Positions 50,424 to 59,904 of a stretch of 64,000 nucleotides of DNA are shown here, piece by piece (positions within the stretch are counted from its first letter, which is position 1; each line of letters starts with the position of its first letter). A program made the position numbers and the translations under genes. Below the pieces are notes generated by a model. That model was not told the origin of the DNA. It worked only from the letters and a program-made list of their open reading frames with translations, and searched no databases. The DNA comes from JBOGOC01 sp050747525 (GTDB lineage: Bacteria > Acidobacteriota > Polarisedimenticolia > JACPZX01 > DASXTC01), in assembly GCA_050747525.1 (NCBI GenBank), contig JBOGOC010000031.1, positions 62,001-126,000 on the forward strand, given 5' to 3'.

Positions 50424-51404
50424 ATGGCCAGGTTCCCCGCCTCATCCGCAAGCGAAGACAGTTTCGAGGAGCCGATCGTCGCCCTCGAGCGGCGCATCGA
50501 AGAGCTTTCGGCCTACCCGGCCAGCCGCGACACCGAGGCCGAGATCGCCAAGCTGCAGGCACGCCTGAGTCAGCTCCGCACGGAGATCTTCGCCCAGCTC
50601 TCGCCCTGGCAGAAGACGCTCGTGGCGCGCCATCCGCAGCGTCCCTACACGCTGGACTACGTGCGTCAGCTGGTGGACGACTTCGTGGAGATGCATGGGG
50701 ATCGCAAGTTCAAGGACGATCCGGCCATCGTGGGAGGGCTCGGCACGTTCCGCGGCCGGGTGGTGTGCGTTCTCGGCCACCAGAAAGGGCGCGACACCAA
50801 AGAAAAGCTGTACCGCAACTTCGGCATGCCCCGCCCGGAGGGGTATCGCAAGGCGGTCCGCCTGATGCACATGGCCGAGAAGTTCGGCCGGCCCATCGTG
50901 TCCTTCATCGACACGCCCGGCGCCTACCCCGGTATCGGCGCCGAGGAGCGCGGCCAGGCCGAGGCGATCGCCAGTTCCTTGAGGGACATGGCGGGGCTCA
51001 CCGTCCCGTTCGTGGCCACGGTGACGGGCGAAGGAGGGAGCGGCGGTGCGCTGGCCCTGGGAATGGCCGACAGGGTCAACATGCTGGAGCACGCTATCTA
51101 CTCGGTGATCAGCCCCGAGGGATGCGCCGCGATCCTGTGGAAGGACCAGGAAAAGTGGAAGAAGGAGGCCGCCCGCCAGCTCCGGATCACGGCGGAGGAT
51201 CTCAGGGACCTGGGGATCATCGACGAGATCATCGCCGAGCCTCCCGGAGGCGCCCACACCGATCCCCAGACCGCTGCGCGCCTGGTGGGAGACTGCATCG
51301 AGCGCCAGCTCGACGATCTGGCCCGGCTCGACCCGGCCGAGCGCCGTGATCGCCGGCATCGCAAGTTCCGCGGCATGGGGAGCTTCCTCGAGCTGGTGAC
51401 CTAG
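50424..51404 (+). CDS. accA: acetyl-CoA carboxylase carboxyltransferase subunit alpha
   Basis: The 326-residue protein has the AccA N-terminal helical region (EEPIVALERRIEEL), WQKTLVARHPQRPYTLDYV, and the crotonase-like core with FIDTPGAYPG, EGGSGGALALG and SPEGCAAILWKD. It makes malonyl-CoA with accD and accBC (not in this window). Its TAG overlaps the convergent mazG stop (CTAG 51401-51404). Confidence 0.97.
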   Translation: MARFPASSASEDSFEEPIVALERRIEELSAYPASRDTEAEIAKLQARLSQLRTEIFAQLSPWQKTLVARHPQRPYTLDYVRQLVDDFVEMHGDRKFKDDPAIVGGLGTFRGRVVCVLGHQKGRDTKEKLYRNFGMPRPEGYRKAVRLMHMAEKFGRPIVSFIDTPGAYPGIGAEERGQAEAIASSLRDMAGLTVPFVATVTGEGGSGGALALGMADRVNMLEHAIYSVISPEGCAAILWKDQEKWKKEAARQLRITAEDLRDLGIIDEIIAEPPGGAHTDPQTAARLVGDCIERQLDDLARLDPAERRDRRHRKFRGMGSFLELVT

Positions 51405-52198
51405 ACCGAGCCGTCCTCCTGCGCCTTGGCCTCCTCCCAGAGCGATTCCATCTGCTCGAGGGTGGCCTGGCCGGCGGGGATCCCCAGACGTCGCAGTCCC
51501 TGCTCCACGTAGCCGAATCGCTCGATGAATTTCCGGTTGGCGCCCTGCAGGGCGATCTCGGGGTCGATGCCCGCGAAGCGGCCGATGTTGGCCGTGATGA
51601 AGAGAAGGTCTCCGAGCTCTTCTTCCATGTGCCTGCGGTCTCCGGCCTCCGCCGCCTGACGGAACTCGGTCAGCTCCTCGAGCAGCTTGGCGTAGAGATC
51701 CTCCATGGCCTTCCAGTCGAAGCCGGCCAGGCTGGCCTTGGTGGAGAGCCGGTGCGCCCTGAGGAGGGCGGGCTGGTGCCTGGGCACCCCCGCCAGCATC
51801 GACGCGTCGGGCGACGCGCCGCGCTTCTCCTCATTCTTGATCTGCTCCCATCGACGCAATGCCTCGGCGGGGGTGCCGGCCGATGCCTCCTGGAAGACGT
51901 GAGGATGCCGGCGCACCAGCTTGTCCCGGATTCCCCGCACCACGTCGTCCATCTCGAAAAGCCCCTGCTCACGGCAGATCTGGGCCAGGAAGACCACCTC
52001 GAGCAGTAGATCCCCCAGCTCTTCCTTGAGGGCGCCCGGCTCGCCTTTGTCGATGGCCTCGAGGACCTCGTAAGTCTCTTCCACCACGTAGGTTTTCAGG
52101 CTGGCCAGGGTCTGTTCCCGGTCCCAGGGGCAGCCGCCGGGCCCCCGCAGACGCGCCATGACCGCCAGCAGCTCATCGAAGGGTGTGGATCCAGCCAC
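51401..52198 (-). CDS. mazG: nucleoside triphosphate pyrophosphohydrolase MazG
   Basis: House-cleaning NTP pyrophosphatase. The 265-residue protein has two MazG domains: N-domain (GGCPWDREQTLASLKTY, EELGDLLLEVVF) and C-domain (EELTEFRQ, MEEELGDLLFITANIGR). The EExxE-type metal ligands occur in both. Full-length E. coli type. Stop overlap with accA. The promoter faces the DUF1844 gene. Confidence 0.94.
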   Translation of the reverse strand: MAGSTPFDELLAVMARLRGPGGCPWDREQTLASLKTYVVEETYEVLEAIDKGEPGALKEELGDLLLEVVFLAQICREQGLFEMDDVVRGIRDKLVRRHPHVFQEASAGTPAEALRRWEQIKNEEKRGASPDASMLAGVPRHQPALLRAHRLSTKASLAGFDWKAMEDLYAKLLEELTEFRQAAEAGDRRHMEEELGDLLFITANIGRFAGIDPEIALQGANRKFIERFGYVEQGLRRLGIPAGQATLEQMESLWEEAKAQEDGSV

Positions 52199-52309
52199 GC
52201 GGGTTGCCTCCTCGCGGAAAAGGAACAGATTCTAGGACGGTGTTTCCAGGCTCATCAAGGAAAGGACCCACCGTGACTCACCTGATGGACCGTTCCGGCC
52301 GCAGGATGA

Positions 52310-52315
52310 TAGGAT
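52310..52315 (+). promoter_or_regulatory. -10 box with near-leaderless start for DUF1844 gene
   Basis: TAGGAT ends 9 nt before ATG 52325, with no Shine-Dalgarno and no convincing -35. Confidence 0.5.
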
Positions 52316-52324
52316 CCGTCCGCT

Positions 52325-52762
52325 ATGCCGGACAAAGAAAAGAAAGAGCCCATCAAGGTGACGGATCGCCGAGCCTTCACGCCCGAAGGGGAACGCCGCT
52401 CGCCCACGACGGACGATACTCCTTCTTCCCCGGAGCCATCGAGTGCCTCGACGGTGAAAGGGGAGGGGTTCGAGCTGCGGCGGCCCGCCTCCTCCGCGCC
52501 CCAGGCGTCCCAGCAGGCGGTGGACTTCAGCTCCTTCATCCTCTCCCTCACCTCCACGGCGTTCATCCACCTGGGAGAGATGGAGGATCCGGTCACGCAC
52601 AAGGTACAGGTTCAGCTCGAGGCGGCCCGGCAGATGATCGACATCATCGACATGCTGCACGAGAAGACCAAGGGGAACCTGGATCCCCAGGAAGAGGAAT
52701 TCATCTCGGGCATCCTCTTCGAGCTGAAGATGCGCTACTCGCAGAGGGCCGGCACCCGCTGA
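52325..52762 (+). CDS. DUF1844 family protein
   Basis: The 145-residue protein has an acidic/Ser-Pro-rich N-terminal half (about 1-65) and the DUF1844 domain (about 68-135: VDFSSFILSLTSTAFIHLGE, AARQMIDIIDMLHEKTKGNL, EEEFISGILFELKMRY). Function unknown, common in acidobacteria and deltaproteobacteria. Its TGA overlaps a CTG that starts the next gene (CTGA). Confidence 0.85.
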   Translation: MPDKEKKEPIKVTDRRAFTPEGERRSPTTDDTPSSPEPSSASTVKGEGFELRRPASSAPQASQQAVDFSSFILSLTSTAFIHLGEMEDPVTHKVQVQLEAARQMIDIIDMLHEKTKGNLDPQEEEFISGILFELKMRYSQRAGTR

Positions 52763-54684
52763 ACAAGGCGGGCGCGGCGATCGTCGCCGCGTTGGTGCTG
52801 CTGGCCGCTCCCACGGCCCTGTTCTCGCAGCAGCAGCCTCTCACCCTCCTTCCAGGCCCCGCGGTGCAGGCGTCCGCCTCGGCCGGCTCCGTCGCCACCC
52901 TTCCCGACACCGAGGAGATCCGCGCGCGCATCCACCAGCTCTGGTTCGCGCGCAAGGAAGCCATGGAGGCGTCCGACAACGTGCTGGCCCAGACGCGGGT
53001 GGAAGAGCTGCGCGCCTACCTGCTGCAGGAGGGGATCACGGCCGACCGGGAGGTCGCTCGCGGATTCGCCTACGAGGGCTACGAGAACCTTCGGGAGGGC
53101 AACTACGAGCGGGCGCGCGAGGCGTTCCATCTGGCCGGCACCTTCGACCCCTACCTCCCTCAGGCGCCTCTCGGCTACGCCTGGAGCCTTCTGCGATCCG
53201 GGCAGAGCGTGGTGACCTTCGTGAACGAATACGCGCGGGGCGTCCGCCTGGCCTGGGCCCAATCGCTCACCGACGAGCTGGAGATGACCAACCTGATCGT
53301 GGCCGCGGCGGCGGCCGTGCTGTTCGGCGCGATCATGTTCTCCCTCGTGGTCGTCGCGCGCATCCAGGTGCGCGTGCGCCACGACCTGGTCGAGACGCTG
53401 CGCCGGGTCTTCCCCCTGCCCATGGCCCGCCTGGGCGCCTGGGTCATCTTCCTGCTGCCGCTCCTCACCTGGACGGGAGGGATCTGGATTGTCCTGTTCT
53501 GGCTGGCGCTCTGTTTCCGCTACATGCGGCTCGCCGAGAAGGCCGTGGCGACGGCCGTCTTCCTGATGATGGGTCTCTCGCCGCTGGCCATGAACAGACT
53601 GCTCGATCAGTTCGAGGCCTCCACCAACCCGGAAGTCCGCGTGGCCGTGGAGGCCATGCAGGCCGGCTACAATCCCGAGCTCATCCGGCGCCTCGGAGAG
53701 GTGGTTCGCGCCCACGATGAAAGCCCCGAGCTGCACCTGCTCCTCGGACTGAGCTACGCGAGCGGGGACCAGCTCGGTGAGGCCTTCGACGAGTACCAGC
53801 GCGTCCTGCAGGTGACTCCCTCCAACGCGGCCGCCCTGGTGAACGTGGGGAACATTTACTACCGGCTCGGGGAGCCGGCGCAGGCGGTGGCCCACTACAA
53901 GCAGGCCGTGCAGGTCCAGCCCAATCTGGCCGCGGCCTACTGGAACCTCTACCTGGCCCAGACCGACGTGCTGCACTTCGACGAGGCCGAAGCCAGCCTC
54001 GCGCGCGCGCGTGAGCTGGATGCCGACGGCGTGGGACGCATGCTCGCCAGCAAGAAGGGAGGAGGGCAGGAGATCCTCCTCGAGCAGCCCGCGGACCTCG
54101 CGCGCATCAAGCACGAGCTGCGGACACGCCTGTCGGGCGGCGAGCAGGCCAAGGCACTGACCTCTCCCGTCACCGTGGCCTCGGGCGTGGCTCTCGGACT
54201 GTCGCTGATCCTCTCGCTGTGGGGACGCCGCGCGGAGGCCTGCGAGCGCTGCGGCCGCGCCTTCTGCGCTCACTGCGCGCTGAATCCCGCACAGAGCCTG
54301 CTGTGCGCGGGATGCATCGCCCTGTTCAAGAAGAAGGACGGCATCCGCGCCGACGTCCGCTCGCAGGAGATGGCGCGCCTCGCGCGCAGGGACCGACTGA
54401 CCACATGGGTGCGGCGCGCGCTGTCCGCCATCCTGCCCGGCTCGGGCCACATCCTGGCCGGCCGGATCGGAATCGGCCTCCCGTCCCTGATGCTCTGGAG
54501 CGCGGCCGTCATGTTCCTCCTCTCGCGTGAGCGCCTGCTGATGGCTCCCCGCGTGCCGGTGACGGACCTGCCGGCTCCCTCGGTGATCGGGGCGGCCGTG
54601 CTGATGGCGGGCCTCTGGATCCTGTGCAACCTCTCGTCGTACGCGCGTCACCGCCTGGCGCTGGAGACCGCCCATGGCGCTTGA
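52759..54684 (+). CDS. exported TPR-membrane-zinc-ribbon protein (CTG start)
   Basis: The 641-residue protein has a signal peptide when read from CTG 52759 (NKAGAAIVAALVLLAAPTALFS) and a helical TPR-like part (about 50-170). Two or three membrane helices follow at about 178-275, then TPRs (LLLGLSYASGDQLGEAFDEYQ, VNVGNIYYRLGEPAQAVAHY). A C-terminal zinc-binding ACERCGRAFCAHC...LLCAGC comes last, with further TM segments. No ATG or GTG in frame precedes the signal region. AGAGGG is about 10 nt upstream and the CTG overlaps the stop of the gene before. Downstream DUF4388 gene overlaps by 11 bp. Confidence 0.75.
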   Translation: MNKAGAAIVAALVLLAAPTALFSQQQPLTLLPGPAVQASASAGSVATLPDTEEIRARIHQLWFARKEAMEASDNVLAQTRVEELRAYLLQEGITADREVARGFAYEGYENLREGNYERAREAFHLAGTFDPYLPQAPLGYAWSLLRSGQSVVTFVNEYARGVRLAWAQSLTDELEMTNLIVAAAAAVLFGAIMFSLVVVARIQVRVRHDLVETLRRVFPLPMARLGAWVIFLLPLLTWTGGIWIVLFWLALCFRYMRLAEKAVATAVFLMMGLSPLAMNRLLDQFEASTNPEVRVAVEAMQAGYNPELIRRLGEVVRAHDESPELHLLLGLSYASGDQLGEAFDEYQRVLQVTPSNAAALVNVGNIYYRLGEPAQAVAHYKQAVQVQPNLAAAYWNLYLAQTDVLHFDEAEASLARARELDADGVGRMLASKKGGGQEILLEQPADLARIKHELRTRLSGGEQAKALTSPVTVASGVALGLSLILSLWGRRAEACERCGRAFCAHCALNPAQSLLCAGCIALFKKKDGIRADVRSQEMARLARRDRLTTWVRRALSAILPGSGHILAGRIGIGLPSLMLWSAAVMFLLSRERLLMAPRVPVTDLPAPSVIGAAVLMAGLWILCNLSSYARHRLALETAHGA

Positions 54685-55945
54685 GGGAACACTCAAGGAC
54701 TTCAGCCTCGCCGACATCTTCCAGCTCATCGGCATCCAGAAGAAGACGGGGGTCCTGAGGCTGAAGAAGTCCGGCGAGGAGGTGTCGGTCTCCTTCCTCA
54801 ACGGCAGCGTGGTGGCCGCGGACTCCCTCAAGAAGGACCTGGAGGATCGCCTCGGCAACGTGCTCACCAAGTCCGGGCGGCTCTCCGAGTCGCGGCTTCA
54901 GGATGCTTTGCGCGTCCAGAAGGAGACCCGCCAGCGCCTGGGCTACGTGCTGGTTCACGGCGGCTACATCAAGGACGAAGACCTCAAGGAGGCGCTGCGG
55001 CTCCAGATCACGCAGATCGTCTACAGACTCTTCCGCTGGAGGGACGGGTACTACCACTTCAGCCAGGAAGCGACCGTCGAGTACGACCGGGAGAATTTCA
55101 CGCCGCTGTCGGCCGAGAGCATCCTGATGGAAGGCATCCGGATGATCGACGAATGGCCGATCATCGAGCGCAAGATCCGCTCGTTCGACATGGTGTTCAG
55201 GAAGACCAGGCCCGACGTCAGGCCCACCATCGTGGCGCGCCAGGACGATGACGGGCCGGACCTTGAAGCGGCGCTCACCGGCAAGGATGAGACCGTGGCC
55301 GCCGAGGGAGGGCTACGGCTGGCCCGCGACGAAGCCGCTGTGTACGACCTGCTGGACGGACGCCACACCGTGCAGGAGGTGATCGACCGGGCCAGGCTGG
55401 GAGACTTCGAGACCTGCCGCATCCTCTACGACCTGCTGAGCCGCAACCACCTCGTCGCCATGGACTCTCCGGCGGCCCCGCGGGCCGCGGCGGGCCCCAG
55501 GCTGAACCTGGGCGCCGCCCTGGAACGGATGGGTTATGGCGCCGTGGCCGTGGCCGTGGCCTGGTCGCTCCTCACCATGGGGCAGAGTCCGCGGTCGGGC
55601 ATGCCTCGCGATCTCATCCCATGGGGCGCCGTCGAGCGGGTCCAGGACCTGGTGGCGCGCAACCGCGTGGAGCGTCTGGACGAAGCCGTGCAGGTCTACT
55701 ACCTGCAGAAGGGCTTCTATCCCGATGACCTGCGCGAGCTGGTGAAGGGCGGCCTGGCCAGCGAGCTTGCGCTCAAGGACACCTGGGGACGCGGCTTCGG
55801 GTTCATCTCCACGACCCGGGGGTACCGCATCATCGCCTATGACGAGGGGGGCGTGGAGAACGAATCCAGGAGTCTTTCGCGCACCCGTCAGGTCGTGCCC
55901 GCCGGGCGCACCGGTGAGCCGTCCGCAAGGTTTCGTTCGCGTTGA
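54674..55945 (+). CDS. DUF4388-MshEN-like-pseudopilin-like protein
   Basis: The 423-residue protein has an N-terminal DUF4388/PATAN domain (about 1-65: LEGTLKDFSLADIFQLIGI, TGVLRLKKSGEEVSVSFLNGSV). A GspE-N/MshEN-like segment follows (about 66-120: GNVLTKSGRLSESRLQDAL, LGYVLVHGGYIKDEDLKEAL). A predicted TM helix lies at about 282-302. The C-terminal part has a pseudopilin-like pattern (VQVYYLQKGFYPDDLRELV, LKDTWGRGFGFI, GYRIIAYDEGG). The order joins a type II secretion/pilus ATPase-like N-domain with a major-pseudopilin C-domain. It overlaps the gene before by 11 bp. Confidence 0.72.
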   Translation: MALEGTLKDFSLADIFQLIGIQKKTGVLRLKKSGEEVSVSFLNGSVVAADSLKKDLEDRLGNVLTKSGRLSESRLQDALRVQKETRQRLGYVLVHGGYIKDEDLKEALRLQITQIVYRLFRWRDGYYHFSQEATVEYDRENFTPLSAESILMEGIRMIDEWPIIERKIRSFDMVFRKTRPDVRPTIVARQDDDGPDLEAALTGKDETVAAEGGLRLARDEAAVYDLLDGRHTVQEVIDRARLGDFETCRILYDLLSRNHLVAMDSPAAPRAAAGPRLNLGAALERMGYGAVAVAVAWSLLTMGQSPRSGMPRDLIPWGAVERVQDLVARNRVERLDEAVQVYYLQKGFYPDDLRELVKGGLASELALKDTWGRGFGFISTTRGYRIIAYDEGGVENESRSLSRTRQVVPAGRTGEPSARFRSR

Positions 55946-56002
55946 TCGTCCAACTCATTGTGGAAGATGAAGTTGCCTCCTGGAGCGAGATCCTCCTCGC
56001 TC

Positions 56003-56031
56003 TTGACACCCCCAAAAGGTGGTCTTATGGT
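56003..56031 (+). promoter_or_regulatory. dnaK promoter
   Basis: TTGACA (56003-56008), an exact 17-bp spacer, then TATGGT (56026-56031). It is sigma-70-type, with no CIRCE inverted repeat in the leader. Leader about 38 nt. Confidence 0.75.
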
Positions 56032-56075
56032 CCGCGCGGCTGTCCATCCCGAGACCGCCACCACAGGAGGATTGG

Positions 56076-57998
<1,923 letters not shown>

Positions 57999-58017
57999 GA
58001 ACCCGACCGACGCGAAT

Positions 58018-58056
58018 CGAAACCCCACCCGCTGGAGAGAGTCCGGTGGGGTTTCG
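58018..58056 (+). terminator. intrinsic terminator of dnaK
   Basis: Perfect 12-bp stem CGAAACCCCACC / GGTGGGGTTTCG with a 15-nt loop, followed by a T-containing tract (TGTCTTCAGTTTTCC). It lies 19 nt after the dnaK stop. Confidence 0.85.
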
Positions 58057-58168
58057 TGTCTTCAGTTTTCCGCAACACCCGCTTGATCTCGTGTAGTAGT
58101 ATGAACCGCCGATTTGGGGGGGGGGAAGGGCAGATCGAGGGGCGCCATATGGAAGGAACGCGTCGCGG

Positions 58169-59029
58169 ATGGATGAGCAGGAGAGATCGCAGCGCGGGGG
58201 CTCCAGCTCCCAGAGTCTGAAGAAGTACCTGCAGGAAATCTCCAAGCTGCCCCGGATCACGGCCGACGAGGAGAAGAAGCTCGGCGCCAAGATTCGCAAA
58301 GGGGACAGGGAAGCCCTCAAGAAGCTGGTGGAGGCGAATCTCCGCTTCGTGGTGAGCTTCGCCAAGAAGTACCGCGGCTGCGGGCTTTCGTTCCTCGACC
58401 TCATCAACGAGGGGAACATCGGCCTGATCGAGGCGGCCAAGCGATTCGATCCCAAGAAGAACGTCAAGTTCATCACCTACGCCGTCTGGTGGGTGCGGCA
58501 GTCCATCATCCACGCCCTCTCGGATCAGAGCGGGGCATTCCGCTTGCCCCAGAAGCAGGCGAACCTCCTCTACCGCATCGGGAAGACCATCTCCGCGCTC
58601 ACGCTCGAGCTGGAGCGCCAGCCCACCCCGGACGAGATCGCCGAACGGCTCGAAATCCCTCCAGAGGAGGTTCTGTCGCTGCTTCGGGTGGCGGACGATA
58701 ACGTCTCGCTCAGCACCGTGATCGACGAGGAGCACGATTTTCACCTGGCCGACAAGCTGGAGCAGAGCATGATGCCCTCGGCCGACTCGCTGCTCCTGAA
58801 GTCGTCGCTCAAGACGCTGCTGCACGCGGCCATGGACGAGCTGGACCCCAAGGAAGAGAAGGTGGTGAAGTTGCGCTTCGGGCTGGACGGAGAAGAGCCC
58901 AAGACGCTCAAGGAGATCGGCGAGATGATGAACCTGTCTCGCGAGCGCATCCGTCAGATCGAGGCGCAGGCGCTGGACAAGCTGAACCGCTCCCAGAAGT
59001 GCCAGCAGCTTCGAGGCTACCTGAACTAG
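58169..59029 (+). CDS. sigma-70 family RNA polymerase sigma factor (RpoD/SigA-like, no region 1.1)
   Basis: The 286-residue sigma has region 1.2 (SLKKYLQEISKLPRI), region 2 (NLRFVVSFAKKYRGCGLSFLDLINEGNIGLIEAAKRFD, TYAVWWVRQSIIHAL), region 3 (FRLPQKQANLLYRIGK, ELERQPTPDEIAE) and region 4 (LSRERIRQIEAQALDKL). No region 1.1, so it could be a group-2 factor. Being right after dnaK hints at stress control, but the RpoH box is not seen. ATG 58169 follows GGAAGGA. A run of ten G at 58116-58125 lies in its leader region. It is 10 nt before the DnaC-like gene. Confidence 0.88.
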   Translation: MDEQERSQRGGSSSQSLKKYLQEISKLPRITADEEKKLGAKIRKGDREALKKLVEANLRFVVSFAKKYRGCGLSFLDLINEGNIGLIEAAKRFDPKKNVKFITYAVWWVRQSIIHALSDQSGAFRLPQKQANLLYRIGKTISALTLELERQPTPDEIAERLEIPPEEVLSLLRVADDNVSLSTVIDEEHDFHLADKLEQSMMPSADSLLLKSSLKTLLHAAMDELDPKEEKVVKLRFGLDGEEPKTLKEIGEMMNLSRERIRQIEAQALDKLNRSQKCQQLRGYLN

Positions 59030-59039
59030 GAGGGGTTCG

Positions 59040-59855
59040 ATGAAGGGCCCGCACCTCACCCCGGAGCCGGCCGGCGCCGAGGAGTCGCGCCCGCGCCGCG
59101 CCGCGCCGGCCTGCGCTTCGTGCGGGGGGACCGGCTTCGAATCGGTGCAGTCCCCCGACAGTCTCACCCGGGTGCGCCGCTGCGGGTGCCAGGCGGAGGG
59201 GCTGGCAGACCGTCTCCTGCGCCAGGCTCGGATCCCTCGGCGTTATGCGGGCTGCTCGTTCGATTCCTACGACGACCTGAATCCCTCCCTCAGCCTGGCC
59301 AAGAGGCAGGTGCGGAAGTTCGTGGAGGAGTATCCGATCCACGATCAGGGGCTCCTGCTGCTGGGGCCCTGCGGCCTGGGCAAGACCCACCTGGCCACCG
59401 CGGCCCTGCAGACGCTCATCCGTGAGAAGGGAGTGCGCGGGCTCTTCTGCGACTTCAGGGATCTTCTCAAGGAGATCCAGGCGTCCTACAACAGCGAGTC
59501 GGGATCCACCGAGATGGATATCCTGATGCCGGTCTTCTCCGCCGAGGTCCTGGTGCTGGACGATCTGGGCGCTACGAAGATGACCGACTGGGTCCGGGAC
59601 ACGCTCGCGCACATCATCAACAATCGATACAACGACCGGCGCGTGAGCGTGTTCACGTCCAATCTCGAGGACGAGCCCGCCAAGCCGGGCGCCGAGGAGC
59701 GCCTGCGCGATCGCCCGACGCTGCGCGATCAGATCGGCGCCCCGCTGCGCTCGCGCCTGGACGAGATGTGCGAGGTGATCCGCCTCGAGGGGGACGACTT
59801 CCGGCGCGCCGTGAAAAAGCACACCGGCCGGCGCCCGGGCGGACGGCCGGCCTGA
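59040..59855 (+). CDS. DnaC/IstB-like AAA+ ATPase (helicase loader)
   Basis: The 271-residue protein has an N-terminal zinc-ribbon (CASCGGTGF...RRCGCQ), then a RecA/AAA+ core with Walker A GPCGLGKTHLA and Walker B VLVLDDLGA, plus a sensor-like FTSNLEDEP and an arginine-finger region (RSRLDEMCEVI). It is the layout of DnaC/DnaI helicase loaders; no transposase is adjacent, so an IS-linked IstB is unlikely. It is 10 nt after the sigma gene. The two genes may share a transcript. Confidence 0.87.
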   Translation: MKGPHLTPEPAGAEESRPRRAAPACASCGGTGFESVQSPDSLTRVRRCGCQAEGLADRLLRQARIPRRYAGCSFDSYDDLNPSLSLAKRQVRKFVEEYPIHDQGLLLLGPCGLGKTHLATAALQTLIREKGVRGLFCDFRDLLKEIQASYNSESGSTEMDILMPVFSAEVLVLDDLGATKMTDWVRDTLAHIINNRYNDRRVSVFTSNLEDEPAKPGAEERLRDRPTLRDQIGAPLRSRLDEMCEVIRLEGDDFRRAVKKHTGRRPGGRPA

Positions 59856-59866
59856 ATGCCGCGTGA

Positions 59867-59872
59867 TAGAAT
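59867..59872 (+). promoter_or_regulatory. -10 box of the thiolase operon
   Basis: TAGAAT preceded by TGA in GTGATAGAAT. No clear -35. Leader about 26 nt before the ATG at 59905. Confidence 0.45.
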
Positions 59873-59904
59873 GCGGCCATCTGCCATCCTGAGGATAAAT
59901 CCCG

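Noticed and set aside
56003..56075. CIRCE/HrcA operator at dnaK
   Set aside because: The leader contains no TTAGCACTC-N9-GAGTGCTAA inverted repeat; only a sigma-70-type promoter was seen.
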